Of a DNA stretch of 64,000 nucleotides, positions 41,797-51,508 are shown piece by piece. Made by a program: the position numbers and the translations under genes. Source of the DNA: Cyanidiococcus yangmingshanensis. Its lineage: Eukaryota > Rhodophyta > Bangiophyceae > Cyanidiales > Cyanidiaceae. The DNA lies in assembly GCA_013995675.1 (NCBI GenBank), contig VWRR01000005.1, positions 382,501 through 446,500 on the forward strand, read 5' to 3'. The notes under the pieces were generated by a model. That model searched no databases and was not told where the DNA came from. It saw only the letters and a program-made list of their open reading frames with translations. How positions within the stretch are numbered: position 1 is the stretch's first letter; every line of letters begins with the position of its first letter.

Positions 41797-43244
41797 TCAC
41801 CGGTAGACGTAGAGGAGGAGGTGGCCGAAGGGTCGCTTCCCCGGCGAGCCGTGTAGACTTGGCTCGTGGTGCTGGCTCTGTACCAGGAGCTCGCGAGCGT
41901 CTCGCGTCCATACCGTCAGACTGGGTATGGGGAAGCAACCCACGCGTAAGGGGAGATACGAGAAGCATACTGAACAGGAGCTACCAGGAAAGATGGACTC
42001 GAGGTGACGACTACAGTTTCCGATCGGGAGCAGCGTTCCAGGGAGCGCCTCTGCCTCTAGGCGAAGCGAACGACCAGCTTGCAGTTCTTCTGAATGATGC
42101 TGTTTCTGGACAGATCGCTCAGGCCATTCATACCAGATGGTATAACGTATGGTGACTGGAGTATCGATGCGAACACGTGCGGACGGGTTACAACACTGGA
42201 CCTCGATGCGACAACGCGGCTGCGGCTCGCCGACCGTCCGCGGAGACAGGTCTCTCAGACGACCCAAGGTTGTAGTGTCTTCATCGAGGCAACGAGTAGA
42301 AACCAGTGGCCAGGTCTGCTCTCCATAAACACCGTGAATCGTACGCCAGCGAATGACCAGACCAGCGGGACGCAGCTGGGTTGGCCGTCCGGTTGACTCG
42401 GCAGCACTTCGGTGCGAGGAGACGCGGCGTTGAAGTAGAAACGCGAGCCGTACCTGATCACCTGGGCAGAGCAACGGTATTGTAGAGCGAAAACGAGCTG
42501 GTGAGATCCTCCAAGTGGACGGCGACATGGACGGAACCGAAGGAGGAGTAGAAGGAGAGCTCCCCGCCGGTGCCTTCATCGTTGACCCGGTCCAGTCCGT
42601 TGGTGTCGCAATGTAGGGAACCGCGTCTGGCGGTTGCAGAGGCTTCTCATTCCGTGAAACTCAGGAACAGCGGGCCGACATTGACTGTCCAACAAGTAAA
42701 TGGCCTCCTGGCTATGATTCTGAAGGTGAACAATCCAAAAGAATGGTTGCCGCCTGCTTTCCGTGCGCTTCTCCGAGCAAGTCACTCGCCGAAAGACTGC
42801 GCAAGCATCCAGATGCCAAGCCTTCTCTAACTTGACCTGAAACAGCTGTCGATAGGTGCGTAGTGGAGCAGCGCCAGGGCTACGTTCGGCTGCTACCGCT
42901 GCCGTTCCGTCCAAAACATCCCCTGGTAATGCCAGACGTTGACGATTCCACGTGACTGGTTCGCGAAACAACAGCATGCAGGTGACTTGACACGAGCCAT
43001 GCCCTGTAAAAGGGATGCGAAATGACCACGCTCGACTGCGTTCCGGTGGCAGTAGTGTCTCTTCGCTTCGGTCGAGGAGGAGCAGCGTCTCGGACGCATC
43101 CTGGACCTCGACCCGAACTCGAAATTGTTCCAGATTGTACGGCAACTTATGAGTCAACTCGAGGCGTACTGGCGCCGTTTCGCCAGCATGCCACTCCAGC
43201 TGATGCCTCTCGAAGATGAAGCAGTCGACTGGTTGATGCAGCAT
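41797..43244 (-). CDS. TRAPPC13-like (DUF974) trafficking complex subunit (frame change inside)
   Basis: Subunit of the TRAPP complexes that act in ER-Golgi traffic and autophagy. From the ATG at 43244, the first part shows beta-rich segments: LEWHAGETAPVRLELTH, then FRVRVEVQDASETLLLLD and FRIPFTGHGSCQVTC. YRQLFQVKLEKAWHLDACAV and WIVHLQNHSQEAIYLLD follow and correspond to the KFQV..PLDVKTKFYNA and LEAQIQN blocks of TRAPPC13. Downstream, in a frame shifted by -1 (or +2), come LCPGDQVRLAFLLQRR, RPAGLVIRWRTIHGVYGE and CRIEVQCCNPSARVRIDTPV. These match YLYCLKPK, KLDIVWKTNLGE and LSLEAIPDTVNLEEPF. The switch lies near 42625-42660, before the first frame's stop at 42576. The C-terminal part resembles the SSVQGLQSISGL region. 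The true start may be further upstream, where only a TTG is in frame. Confidence 0.7.
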
Positions 43245-44473
43245 CGAGCCAACTGGACGGTTGCTCGTCTCGAAACTGTTGGTGAGCGACGCGCGCTGCT
43301 CGTTCGCTGGTGATCGACTCAAGACGAACAGATGCTAGCGCTGTATCAGCGATCGTCTTCTCCAGCAACGACGACGACGACGACAAGTTCACTGCAGTGT
43401 CCCGATGGACTGTCGGGTTCAGCGTCAGCGTTACAGGGAACAATCGAAAGACAACCTTCGACGGGTACGCATCGGATGCTCCGTCTGTGGCCTCGTTCGA
43501 TGCTGCGTTCGCCTCTTTTGGCAGGGCATCTTGTTCCGTCATTGACGTCGCTTGCGACGGAGTCTAGATAGAGAATCAATATGTCTTGAATGGTGATGAG
43601 CGTACGTGCCCAGCGGTATGAATACTCACCGCTAGGGGATTCGCAGCAAGCAAGCTGTTTTCAGGACAACGCGTGCCTCGGAACGATCGTATCACTTGAG
43701 CGTTGTTCACCCGTTGACGCGCAGAGCATCTGCAGGCATCAAGGCAAACCTGATGAACGTCTCGGTTGCGGTACGAGAAGAGTATGGTCGCGCACAACGA
43801 CTGGGGAACGCTCCGTGGGCTGCACAGACGCCAGTTGTATCGCAGGCGACCTCGTTGCACGAACAAGGGCAACGGTTTGGTGCTTGTCGCCACGGCGACT
43901 CGACAGGCGTCACCAAGTCTACGCTCCGTATAGAAACGAATTCGAAGGCGCTCCGAAGAAGGCTGCTCGTCTGTCCAGTGTTTGGTTCACCAGCACCACG
44001 AGACGTCAACACGCTCGTCCAGCGCTCCCCGTCAAGAGCCAACGGGTATACACCCGCGCGCTCCTCTGATCCCGTATAACGAGACAACGACCAGAACCCG
44101 TTGATTGCTCAGACCTGAATGCCCGTGCGTTCGGTTCGAGTCGTCCTAGTTGGTATACCCTTCACCGTTGGTGTCGTGAGCGGTTCTCGATCCCGACCAG
44201 CACAAGCGCTTGGCACCGAAGCGAACGTCGAGTCGGAAGCACAACACGCAGATCAAGCTGTGCTATCGTATCGCTGACAGCCAACAACCGATCTCCAACA
44301 ATCGTCTCCAGTCTGATCGACGTCAACAACAACCGACGATCGTACTCCGAAACAGACAAGAGCACTGTCGCTGGGTTGCGGCGTTCTCGCCGACGCTGGA
44401 GCCGTGGACGTTTCCTGCCAACGACACGAACGTAACCCTATTGATTGATTCTGCTCCTTGCGGACCCGTCAAT
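43245..44473. other. Divergent intergenic region before LeuRS
   Basis: About 1.2 kb between the divergent TRAPPC13 and LeuRS starts. The LeuRS frame stays open upstream to about 44210, but only as an S/Q/R-rich stretch without an ATG. Other frames of up to 159 codons overlap and show no domain. A GACGACGAC run lies near 43367-43382. Confidence 0.4.
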
Positions 44474-47400
44474 ATGGCTACAACGAGACGAGATACACTG
44501 CTGCGTATTCAAGAAGAGGTGCAACGATCATGGGACGACGAACACACCTTTCAGGTCGATGCACCCGAGGACTTTGATGTCGTCGCTGGCTGGACTGGCC
44601 TCGGACTGGAGCCTCGTCAAAAGCCGACGTTTTTCGTCACATTTCCTTATGTATACACCAATGGTCCGATCCATCTCGGTCACGCGTTCTCGTTGAGCAA
44701 AGCGGAGTTCGCAGTGGCCTACCAGCGGTTACGTAGGCGACCCTGCCTCTTTCCGTTTGGCTTTCACTGCACGGGAATGCCGATTCAGGCTTCGGCAACG
44801 AGACTGGCTCGTGAGCTGGAAACATATGGGTGCCCGCCCCAGTTTCCGGGGTGTAGCGACCACGAGACCGGGTCAGAAGGCGGAGCAACTGGCTCCTCCT
44901 TGTCCCAGAAGAAGAAAGTACAGGCCAAGACTGGAAACCTGCGGTATCAGTACGAGATTCTGCGCTCGGTCGGTGTACCTGAACAGGAGATTCCATCGTT
45001 CACAAACCCGCGGAAATGGTTGATGTACTGGCCGCCCGTTGGAATGAGCGATGCCAAAGCACTCGGTCTACATGTGGACTGGCGTCGTTCCTTCATCACC
45101 ACCGATGCCAATCCATATTACGACTCGTTCGTTCGTTGGCAGTTCGAAAAGCTGAGAGCACAGGGTCACATCAAGTTCGGCAAACGGTATACGATTTATT
45201 CGCCGTTGGATGGACAGGCTTGTGCGGATCATGATCGCTCGAGTGGCGAAGGTGTCCAACCCCAGGAGTATGTGCTCATCAAACTGGCGGTGTTGGAACC
45301 GTTTCCAAGCGTACTTGAGCCGCTCTCTGGACGACGAGTCTTTTTGGCGGCAGCGACCTTGCGACCCGAGACCATGTATGGTCAGACAAATTGCTGGATT
45401 GCCCCCGAGGGAAGTTACGGAGCCTACCAAGTGAATGCCGCTGGAGATGTCTTCATCATGACGGAGCGTGCTGCCCGCAACCTCGCTTACCAGGCTTGGT
45501 CGCCGACCTTTGGTCAAATATGCTGTCTGTTGGGACCTTTTCTTGGTCGAGAACTCATTGGCACGGCCGTGCGAGCCCCGTTAAGTGTCTATCACCCGGT
45601 CTATGTGTTGCCGATGACGAGTGTGTCGACCGGGAAAGGCACTGGCATCGTCACCAGTGTACCTAGTGACTCACCCGATGATTATCGAGCACTGCAGGAT
45701 CTGAAGGAGAAACCAGCGTTTCGTCAAAAGTTTGGCGTTGCTGACGCCTGGGTGCTTCCCTTCGAGGCTGTACCCATCATTGAGGTACCCGAGTTTGGCT
45801 CGCTGTCAGCGCAGGCTGCCTGTATCAAGTACAAAATCCACTCGCAGAACGATCGTGAGCTCCTCGACAAAGCCAAAGAGGAAATCTATCTCAGGGGTTT
45901 CTACGATGGCATTCTCTTGGTGGGACCCCACGCCAGCCAGCGGGTGCAGACTGCCAAACCCCTCATCCGCCAGGCGTTGTTGGACCAAGACGATGCTGTG
46001 CTCTACTCGGAGCCGGAGCGTCTGGTGATCTCTCGTTCCGGAGACGAGTGTGTGGTTGCGCTATGCGATCAATGGTACATCGATTACGGTGAGGAGCATT
46101 GGAAACAGCTGGCGAAAACTTGTCTGGACGCCATGGAGACGTATCATCCCGAGACCAGACGCAGTTTCGAATCCGTCTTCGAGTGGTTGCGGGAATGGGC
46201 ATGTTCTCGTTCTTTTGGACTGGGCTCTCGACTGCCGTGGGATCCGCAGTACGTCATCGATTCGCTCAGTGACAGCACCATCTATATGGCTTACTATACG
46301 GTTGCGCATTTGCTTCATCGTGACTTGAACGGCCAGGTAGCAGGAGCAGCGGGTCCTGCGTCCCAGATCACCCCAGCAGTCTGGGACTATGTTCTTTTGG
46401 GTGAAGGGGAACCCAACTCGCTTCCGATACCGGGTTCAGTGGCCCGAGCGATGCGGCGTGAGTTCCTCTACTGGTATCCGTTGAATTTGCGTGTTAGTGG
46501 CAAAGACCTCATTGGGAACCACTTGACCTTCTTCATTTACAACCATGTCGCTATCTTTCCACCCGACAAGTGGCCCCTTGGCGTTCGTGCGAATGGCCAC
46601 ATCATGATCAACAATGAGAAGATGTCGAAATCGACGGGAAACTTTCTAACCTTGGCGGAGGCAGTTCAGCGCTTCTCTGCGGATGCCGTGCGTTTCGCGC
46701 TCGCCGACGCTGGTGACGGTATTGATGATGCAAGTTTTCAAGTCAAAACAGCCGACGAGGCAATTCTGAAACTCACCACGCTGCTTGCCCTGGCTAGCGA
46801 GGCCGAAGCGATGGTTGTTGCCGACTCGATGCGCTCGCCATCCAGTCCGTACACCTTCTGGGATCGTGTCATGGAGGCCGAGGTCGATGCCCTGTTGCGT
46901 GCGGCTGCACAGGCGTACGAGCGTCTCGAGTTCCGCGATGCCCTCAAGTTTGCTTTCTACGAACTGCAAGATGCTTTGGGAATCTGGCGAGTGGCTGTCG
47001 GTGGTGATACCGATCTGTCGAAATTGCATCAGGCGGTTTGGAGCCACTACATTCGCGCTCAGGTGGTTGCGCTCTATCCAATATGTCCGCATACGTGTAC
47101 TTGGATATGGCGTGAGGTCTTGCACCGGGCATCCTCGTCGGATGGACCCGAGTTGTCACCACCGCTGCAGTGGCCCGAGCTGACGCCAGTCGAGTCGCCT
47201 GAGCGCGTAGCCATTCGCGCAGCGGGACGCTACCTGCAGGCGCTGCTGCATCGAGCGCGCATCGTGGTCCAGAAACGTCTCGCCTATCGGGCGACATCCG
47301 ATGCAGCAACCGTATCGAATGGGACCGCGACCTCAAATGGGGACGCAGACGCATTGGGTATTGGCGCTGGGGCAACAACGGCACGGCTGCGGTTGGTGGT

Positions 47401-47746
47401 GCGCTCCTCACCGACCGAGTGGCAGCTACGCTGTGTCGATTTGGTGCAACAGGCCTATGATCGCGAGCAAGACCTCTTTGCGACTGATCTACCGAAACGG
47501 ATAACAACCGATCCGCTCCTACGCCGAGTCTCTAAACGCGCGATTGCGTTGGCGATGACACTGCGAGAGCATCGTCGGTTCTCGGTTGCTCTAGAATTCG
47601 ATGAGGTGGCGGTGCTACGTGAGAATCTCGACTATTTGGCGCAACAATTGGGCTTTCAGGAGGTCGAGATGGTGGTTGATGGCCCCGAGGCCGAGCAGCG
47701 CGGAGTTGTCATGGGCGAGCCAGTGATCCTCGTTCTCGATGCGTAA
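44474..47746 (+). CDS. Cytosolic leucyl-tRNA synthetase
   Basis: Class I aminoacyl-tRNA synthetase charging tRNA-Leu, of the archaeal/eukaryotic cytosolic type. The ATG at 44474 gives 1090 residues, the expected size. The HIGH-type motif GPIHLGHAFS (about residues 64-73) is followed by the zinc/insert region and PFGFHCTGMPI. The CP1 editing domain has LRPETMYGQTNCWI and TGIVTSVPSDSPDDY. The catalytic core then resumes with RVSGKDLIGNHLTFFIYNH, and the KMSKS loop is EKMSKSTGNF (about residues 714-723). The C-terminal domain follows. The long uninterrupted frame contrasts with the broken helicase gene next door. An upstream extension of the frame starts only at non-ATG codons. Confidence 0.95.
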   Translation: MATTRRDTLLRIQEEVQRSWDDEHTFQVDAPEDFDVVAGWTGLGLEPRQKPTFFVTFPYVYTNGPIHLGHAFSLSKAEFAVAYQRLRRRPCLFPFGFHCTGMPIQASATRLARELETYGCPPQFPGCSDHETGSEGGATGSSLSQKKKVQAKTGNLRYQYEILRSVGVPEQEIPSFTNPRKWLMYWPPVGMSDAKALGLHVDWRRSFITTDANPYYDSFVRWQFEKLRAQGHIKFGKRYTIYSPLDGQACADHDRSSGEGVQPQEYVLIKLAVLEPFPSVLEPLSGRRVFLAAATLRPETMYGQTNCWIAPEGSYGAYQVNAAGDVFIMTERAARNLAYQAWSPTFGQICCLLGPFLGRELIGTAVRAPLSVYHPVYVLPMTSVSTGKGTGIVTSVPSDSPDDYRALQDLKEKPAFRQKFGVADAWVLPFEAVPIIEVPEFGSLSAQAACIKYKIHSQNDRELLDKAKEEIYLRGFYDGILLVGPHASQRVQTAKPLIRQALLDQDDAVLYSEPERLVISRSGDECVVALCDQWYIDYGEEHWKQLAKTCLDAMETYHPETRRSFESVFEWLREWACSRSFGLGSRLPWDPQYVIDSLSDSTIYMAYYTVAHLLHRDLNGQVAGAAGPASQITPAVWDYVLLGEGEPNSLPIPGSVARAMRREFLYWYPLNLRVSGKDLIGNHLTFFIYNHVAIFPPDKWPLGVRANGHIMINNEKMSKSTGNFLTLAEAVQRFSADAVRFALADAGDGIDDASFQVKTADEAILKLTTLLALASEAEAMVVADSMRSPSSPYTFWDRVMEAEVDALLRAAAQAYERLEFRDALKFAFYELQDALGIWRVAVGGDTDLSKLHQAVWSHYIRAQVVALYPICPHTCTWIWREVLHRASSSDGPELSPPLQWPELTPVESPERVAIRAAGRYLQALLHRARIVVQKRLAYRATSDAATVSNGTATSNGDADALGIGAGATTARLRLVVRSSPTEWQLRCVDLVQQAYDREQDLFATDLPKRITTDPLLRRVSKRAIALAMTLREHRRFSVALEFDEVAVLRENLDYLAQQLGFQEVEMVVDGPEAEQRGVVMGEPVILVLDA

Positions 47747-48643
47747 AAGACTCGTTAGATCTTGGGTGCAAGCGAACGCCTGAACCTGGCATCATTTCAT
47801 GGTCCTGCGTCGCTGATCAAAGCGGTGATTCGCATCGACACCACTGGATATTTGCCCGTGCCGACCGACCGACCGACCGACCGCCCTCTCGCCATCGCCA
47901 GCTGCTCATCGATCGCGACGGCATCCTCTGTCCATTGCGGATGCAGGACGAGGCATTTCGGCGCAACGAGTGCTGATATCCGTTCATGTGGTTGAATTCG
48001 GGCAAGCAGCCGATTGCATGAAACGGATCCGCACCATCACCACAACGCTGATGCTAGCCGGCAAGAGGACATTGGCGTACCCCCTCCCGATCGTTCCAAC
48101 AACTGCGAGGCGCATCGACAGCGCCTGGCAGTGATCACTCCCCGGTGGGTCATGTTGGTGTGGCGCACCGCTCCCCTCATCGGATTGCGATACCTAGGAC
48201 ACTTACTTGAACGCCACGGTTGTGGCCAATGTACGCATCCAAGGAATCGCCTGGGTGGAGTCCTTGTTAGGCGAGGGCGTCCGCTCGGGTTCGGAGAGCG
48301 CGCGCGTACACATCGTGTTGTCAGTTCGACGACGATCGTTATGATCGGGCAGCACAATCCAGTCAAATGCCTTTGGTGCGTTTTGCGCTCAACTCCAAAA
48401 CATGCGCCAGACATGCACCTTTAGGCTGGTGCTGACCCCGTCGGCATTGAGTCAGCGAATCGCGTCTCGCAAGTGATGGCCAAGTTGAGAGACGAGATCG
48501 CTTCGTTCAAATGTCCAAATTGATACCGAGGCATCGAGTCTTCATCTGATGTATCGCATGGTGAGCTGCTGCCTGCTTCGGTACCTCAAACGGCGCACCA
48601 AACGCTGTTTCCGCATCTACTCAACAACTCGACGGTGATTCGC
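47747..48643. other. Convergent intergenic region with CCGA microsatellite
   Basis: About 900 bp between the ends of the LeuRS and isopropylmalate synthase genes. A CCGA tetranucleotide run (five units) lies at about 47861-47882. No gene is recognised; overlapping frames on both strands look like shadows. Confidence 0.4.
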
Positions 48644-50609
48644 TCACGCACTACTGTGCTGCGGATGAATCGGTTGAGGGGTATTGGTGTTGCGACTGCA
48701 GCGATTCAGCGCGTTCACAAACGCCTGGACCGATGCAGTCACCACGTCCGTGTCCGCTGCGTAGCCAGAAAAGATCCGGTTCATTCGCCGATCACGTACC
48801 CGAACCATGACTTCCCCAAGAGAGTCGATGCCGCTTGTCACACTCGACACAGAATACTCAAGCAGCTCCACATCCAGGCCATGTTGTGCAACCACAGCAT
48901 TCACCGCACAGTAGGCAGCATCTACAGGGCCGGTTCCAGTGCGTGGCACCTGTCTCCTCCTTGCCTGTCTCCATGACGAGCAGCGTTACCGTCGCTGTGG
49001 GAATGCTCGCTGACCCACACTGTACTTGGACTCGTTTGAGCTTGAAATGCTCGACGCCGATCTCCTTGAGGCCACCACTGACAATCGCCTCTAGATCGGC
49101 ATCGGTGATTTCTCGTTTCCGATCGGCGAGCTCCTTGAAACGCACAAACGCTCGATTCAGCTCGTCTTCATTGAGCTCGTATCCCAGTTCTGCAAGACGA
49201 GCCCGAAATGCGGCACGCCCGCTCAGTTTTCCCAGTGAGATGGCATTGGTGGCCGCACCAACCACATCAGCGCTCATGATGGAGTACGTCGCCGCGTTCC
49301 GCAGGTATCCATGCTGGTGAATCCCTGATTCATGACGGAAGGCGTTGGCCCCCACAACTGCCTTGTTCGGAGCAACCACCATGCCGGTGAGGCTCGATAC
49401 CATGCGACTCGTCTTTGCAATCTCTTTGAACTGAATATTCGTCAGCTGCTGCTCGCTCTGACCTGAAGCAATGTCATCTCGTCCGAATACGCGGGCATAA
49501 TAGTTGCGACGCACGAATAACGCCATCACCAATTCTTCTAAGGAGGCATTTCCCGCGCGTTCTCCAATTCCATTCACCGTGACCTCCACTTGGCGGACGC
49601 CAGCTTCGCAAGCGGCGAGGAAGTTTGCCACACTCATGCCCAGGTCATCGTGACCATGCACCGAGAGAATCACATCGCCTGTCTGGATGCCTGGGACATT
49701 CTCGTAGACTCCGCGAATGAGGGTGTACATCTCGTTCGGTGTGATGTACCCGCAGGTATCCGGGACATTCAGCGTCGTTGCACCAGCCGCGACTGCGCGA
49801 CGAAACGCTTCGTGGAGGAATTCTGGATCCGAGCGCGTCGCATCCTCGGCAGAGAACTCGACGTCTGCACACAGCGAGCGCGCCAGACGAACCTGCTCGG
49901 TGATGATATCCAACACCTCCGATCGAGTCTTGCGCAGTTTGTGTTCGAGATGAATGTCGGAGGTAGCAATAAATGTGTGGATACGGGGAAACGCGGCCGG
50001 TTGAATAGCTTCCCAACAGCGTTCTATGTCTCCGGCTGTAGCTCGAGCTAGACCACAGATGATCGGCGGATTTGGGCGGTTCCCAACCTGTTCCGCGATC
50101 CGACGCACCGCCTCAAAGTCCCCGTTGCTTGCCGCGGGAAACCCCGCCTCCAGAATATCGATCCCTAGAACAGCGAGCTGACGCGCCAGAGTGAGCTTTT
50201 CCTCGGCGTTCATCGCTGCACCTGGCGACTGCTCGCCGTCACGACACGTAGTATCGAAAATCCGCACTCGTTCAGGATCGCGTCCAGTAGCGAGGTCATG
50301 CGCCGTGGGCTTTATCGGCACCCGCACCACGGGTCGCCCAGAACTGATCTCTTGATGTGACACGCTAACACCCGTCATGAACGTACCTTGATAACCACGA
50401 GTCCTCGGACGCCGAGAAGGTCGCTCCCGACGCAGATGCACAGATCGAGGCAGTGCCAGCGAGTCTCCAACGCGTCCTCGGCCGCTCGCCAGACGATGAG
50501 GCTTTTCCTCCGTCCTACTCCCATATAAACAAACGTCCTGAAGTTTTAAGTAACTACACGGAGTCCATGTAACACCAGAAAACGCCATTACATCACTTCG
50601 ATTCCTCAT
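48644..50609 (-). CDS. leuA: 2-isopropylmalate synthase (frame change near C-terminus)
   Basis: First committed enzyme of leucine biosynthesis, condensing acetyl-CoA with 2-oxoisovalerate, presumably in the plastid. From the ATG at 50609 a long basic, S/R-rich N-terminal extension (about 100 residues) looks like a transit peptide. The TIM-barrel core begins [20 protein letters not shown], with a Cys where the family almost always has Leu. [33 protein letters not shown] and [13 protein letters not shown] follow. The regulatory LeuA dimer domain starts at about [17 protein letters not shown]. The remainder of that domain ([51 protein letters not shown]) lies in the +1 frame down to 48644. The switch is between about 48950 and 48975. 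Methylthioalkylmalate synthase-like enzymes are excluded by the intact regulatory domain. Confidence 0.9.
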
Positions 50610-50779
50610 TGCTTTGAGATGGGGTAAGCGCGTGCTTGATCCGAGGCTGTTGCTTCAAGTCACGACTGGAGACCACGAAGCGTGTCGACGCCATGCGTGT
50701 TGCGCCGGCTGCAGGTATCTCCCAGATGGGACAAATATGCACGCATTCCATGGGTACAGTCTTATGCCTAAAAGTTCAT

Positions 50780-51080
50780 GTTCGTGCATGCGGGTTGTGC
50801 TTGGGCGCGTTCGGTGCCAACGGCACGCTTCCGCGATGTCTGCACAGAATCCTGGCAAGCAGATGCCGGTGCGTACAGATCATGCTCAGGGTCGTGGGAG
50901 CATCCGTGCCGTCTCGCTCCCACGACGCCGTCTGGAGGGTACGTCCGCGTGCTCTTCTCCGGTCGTGACCCGAGTTGGGTATTGATTCGGGGGCGTTCGG
51001 CAGCGCCTGGACCCGCGGGTTGTGATGGACGCAACTGCTGCAGCGTAGGGAACGCCACCTCTGTTCGGGTGGCGTTTTAA
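50780..51080 (+). ncRNA. Putative structured non-coding RNA (possible Pol III-type transcript)
   Basis: The spacer between the divergent leuA and DEAD-box genes contains a dense set of hairpins. GTGCC/GGCAC lies at 50814-50826. A 6-bp CTGGCA/TGCCGG hairpin (one G-T pair) is near 50851. A perfect 11-bp stem has GTCGTGGGAGC at 50891-50901 pairing with GCTCCCACGAC at 50916-50926. An ACCC/GGGT hairpin is near 50970-50984. A perfect 9-bp stem has AACGCCACC at 51051-51059 pairing with GGTGGCGTT at 51068-51076, immediately followed by TTAAAAAAG so that a TTTT run ends the stem. A terminal hairpin plus TTTT fits a Pol III transcript end on the plus strand. I could not match it to SRP, RNase P/MRP, U-snRNAs or U3, so its class is unknown. 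Confidence 0.45.
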
Positions 51081-51508
51081 AAAAGCGTTTCCATGAAGCA
51101 GGTTGATGTTTGGGCCAGAGACACCGCCCCTCACACAGCATCGTACGCGCTATCCTGTCTCGGCGCAGCGATGGCGGCATTCGTGCTGCGCCCCGGTCGA
51201 GCGCGCCTGGGCCACGACTGGGCGCTGGTCGCCATGGGATTTTGTTGTTGAGGCTGGCGACCTTGATGCCTCCACCGAATCGCGCGACGCAGTGCACGCC
51301 ACGGTTGCATCGCGTGGACCCCCATATCGACCAGCGCCCTCGACAACAACGTTCTGGTCGTCATGGCCCCAACGATGCCGAGCAAGAATACCTTGCTGGC
51401 AGCGATGCAGATTGTAGCCAGTCGGAGATGAATACAGCATATCAAGCCTTTGGAACGCGACTGCACCGCCAGAGAATACTTGAATTGCCTCGATGCTGGG
51501 CCTGACCA

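Noticed and set aside
50776-51297. Minus-strand frame of 173 codons over the putative ncRNA
   Set aside because: Composition is R/P/C-rich without domain, it overlaps other open frames on both strands, and the segment is better explained by RNA-like hairpins.
51131-51466. Minus-strand 111-codon frame with one hydrophobic stretch
   Set aside because: Overlaps other frames, no family recognised, and lies just before the DEAD-box leader. A single hydrophobic stretch is not enough evidence.
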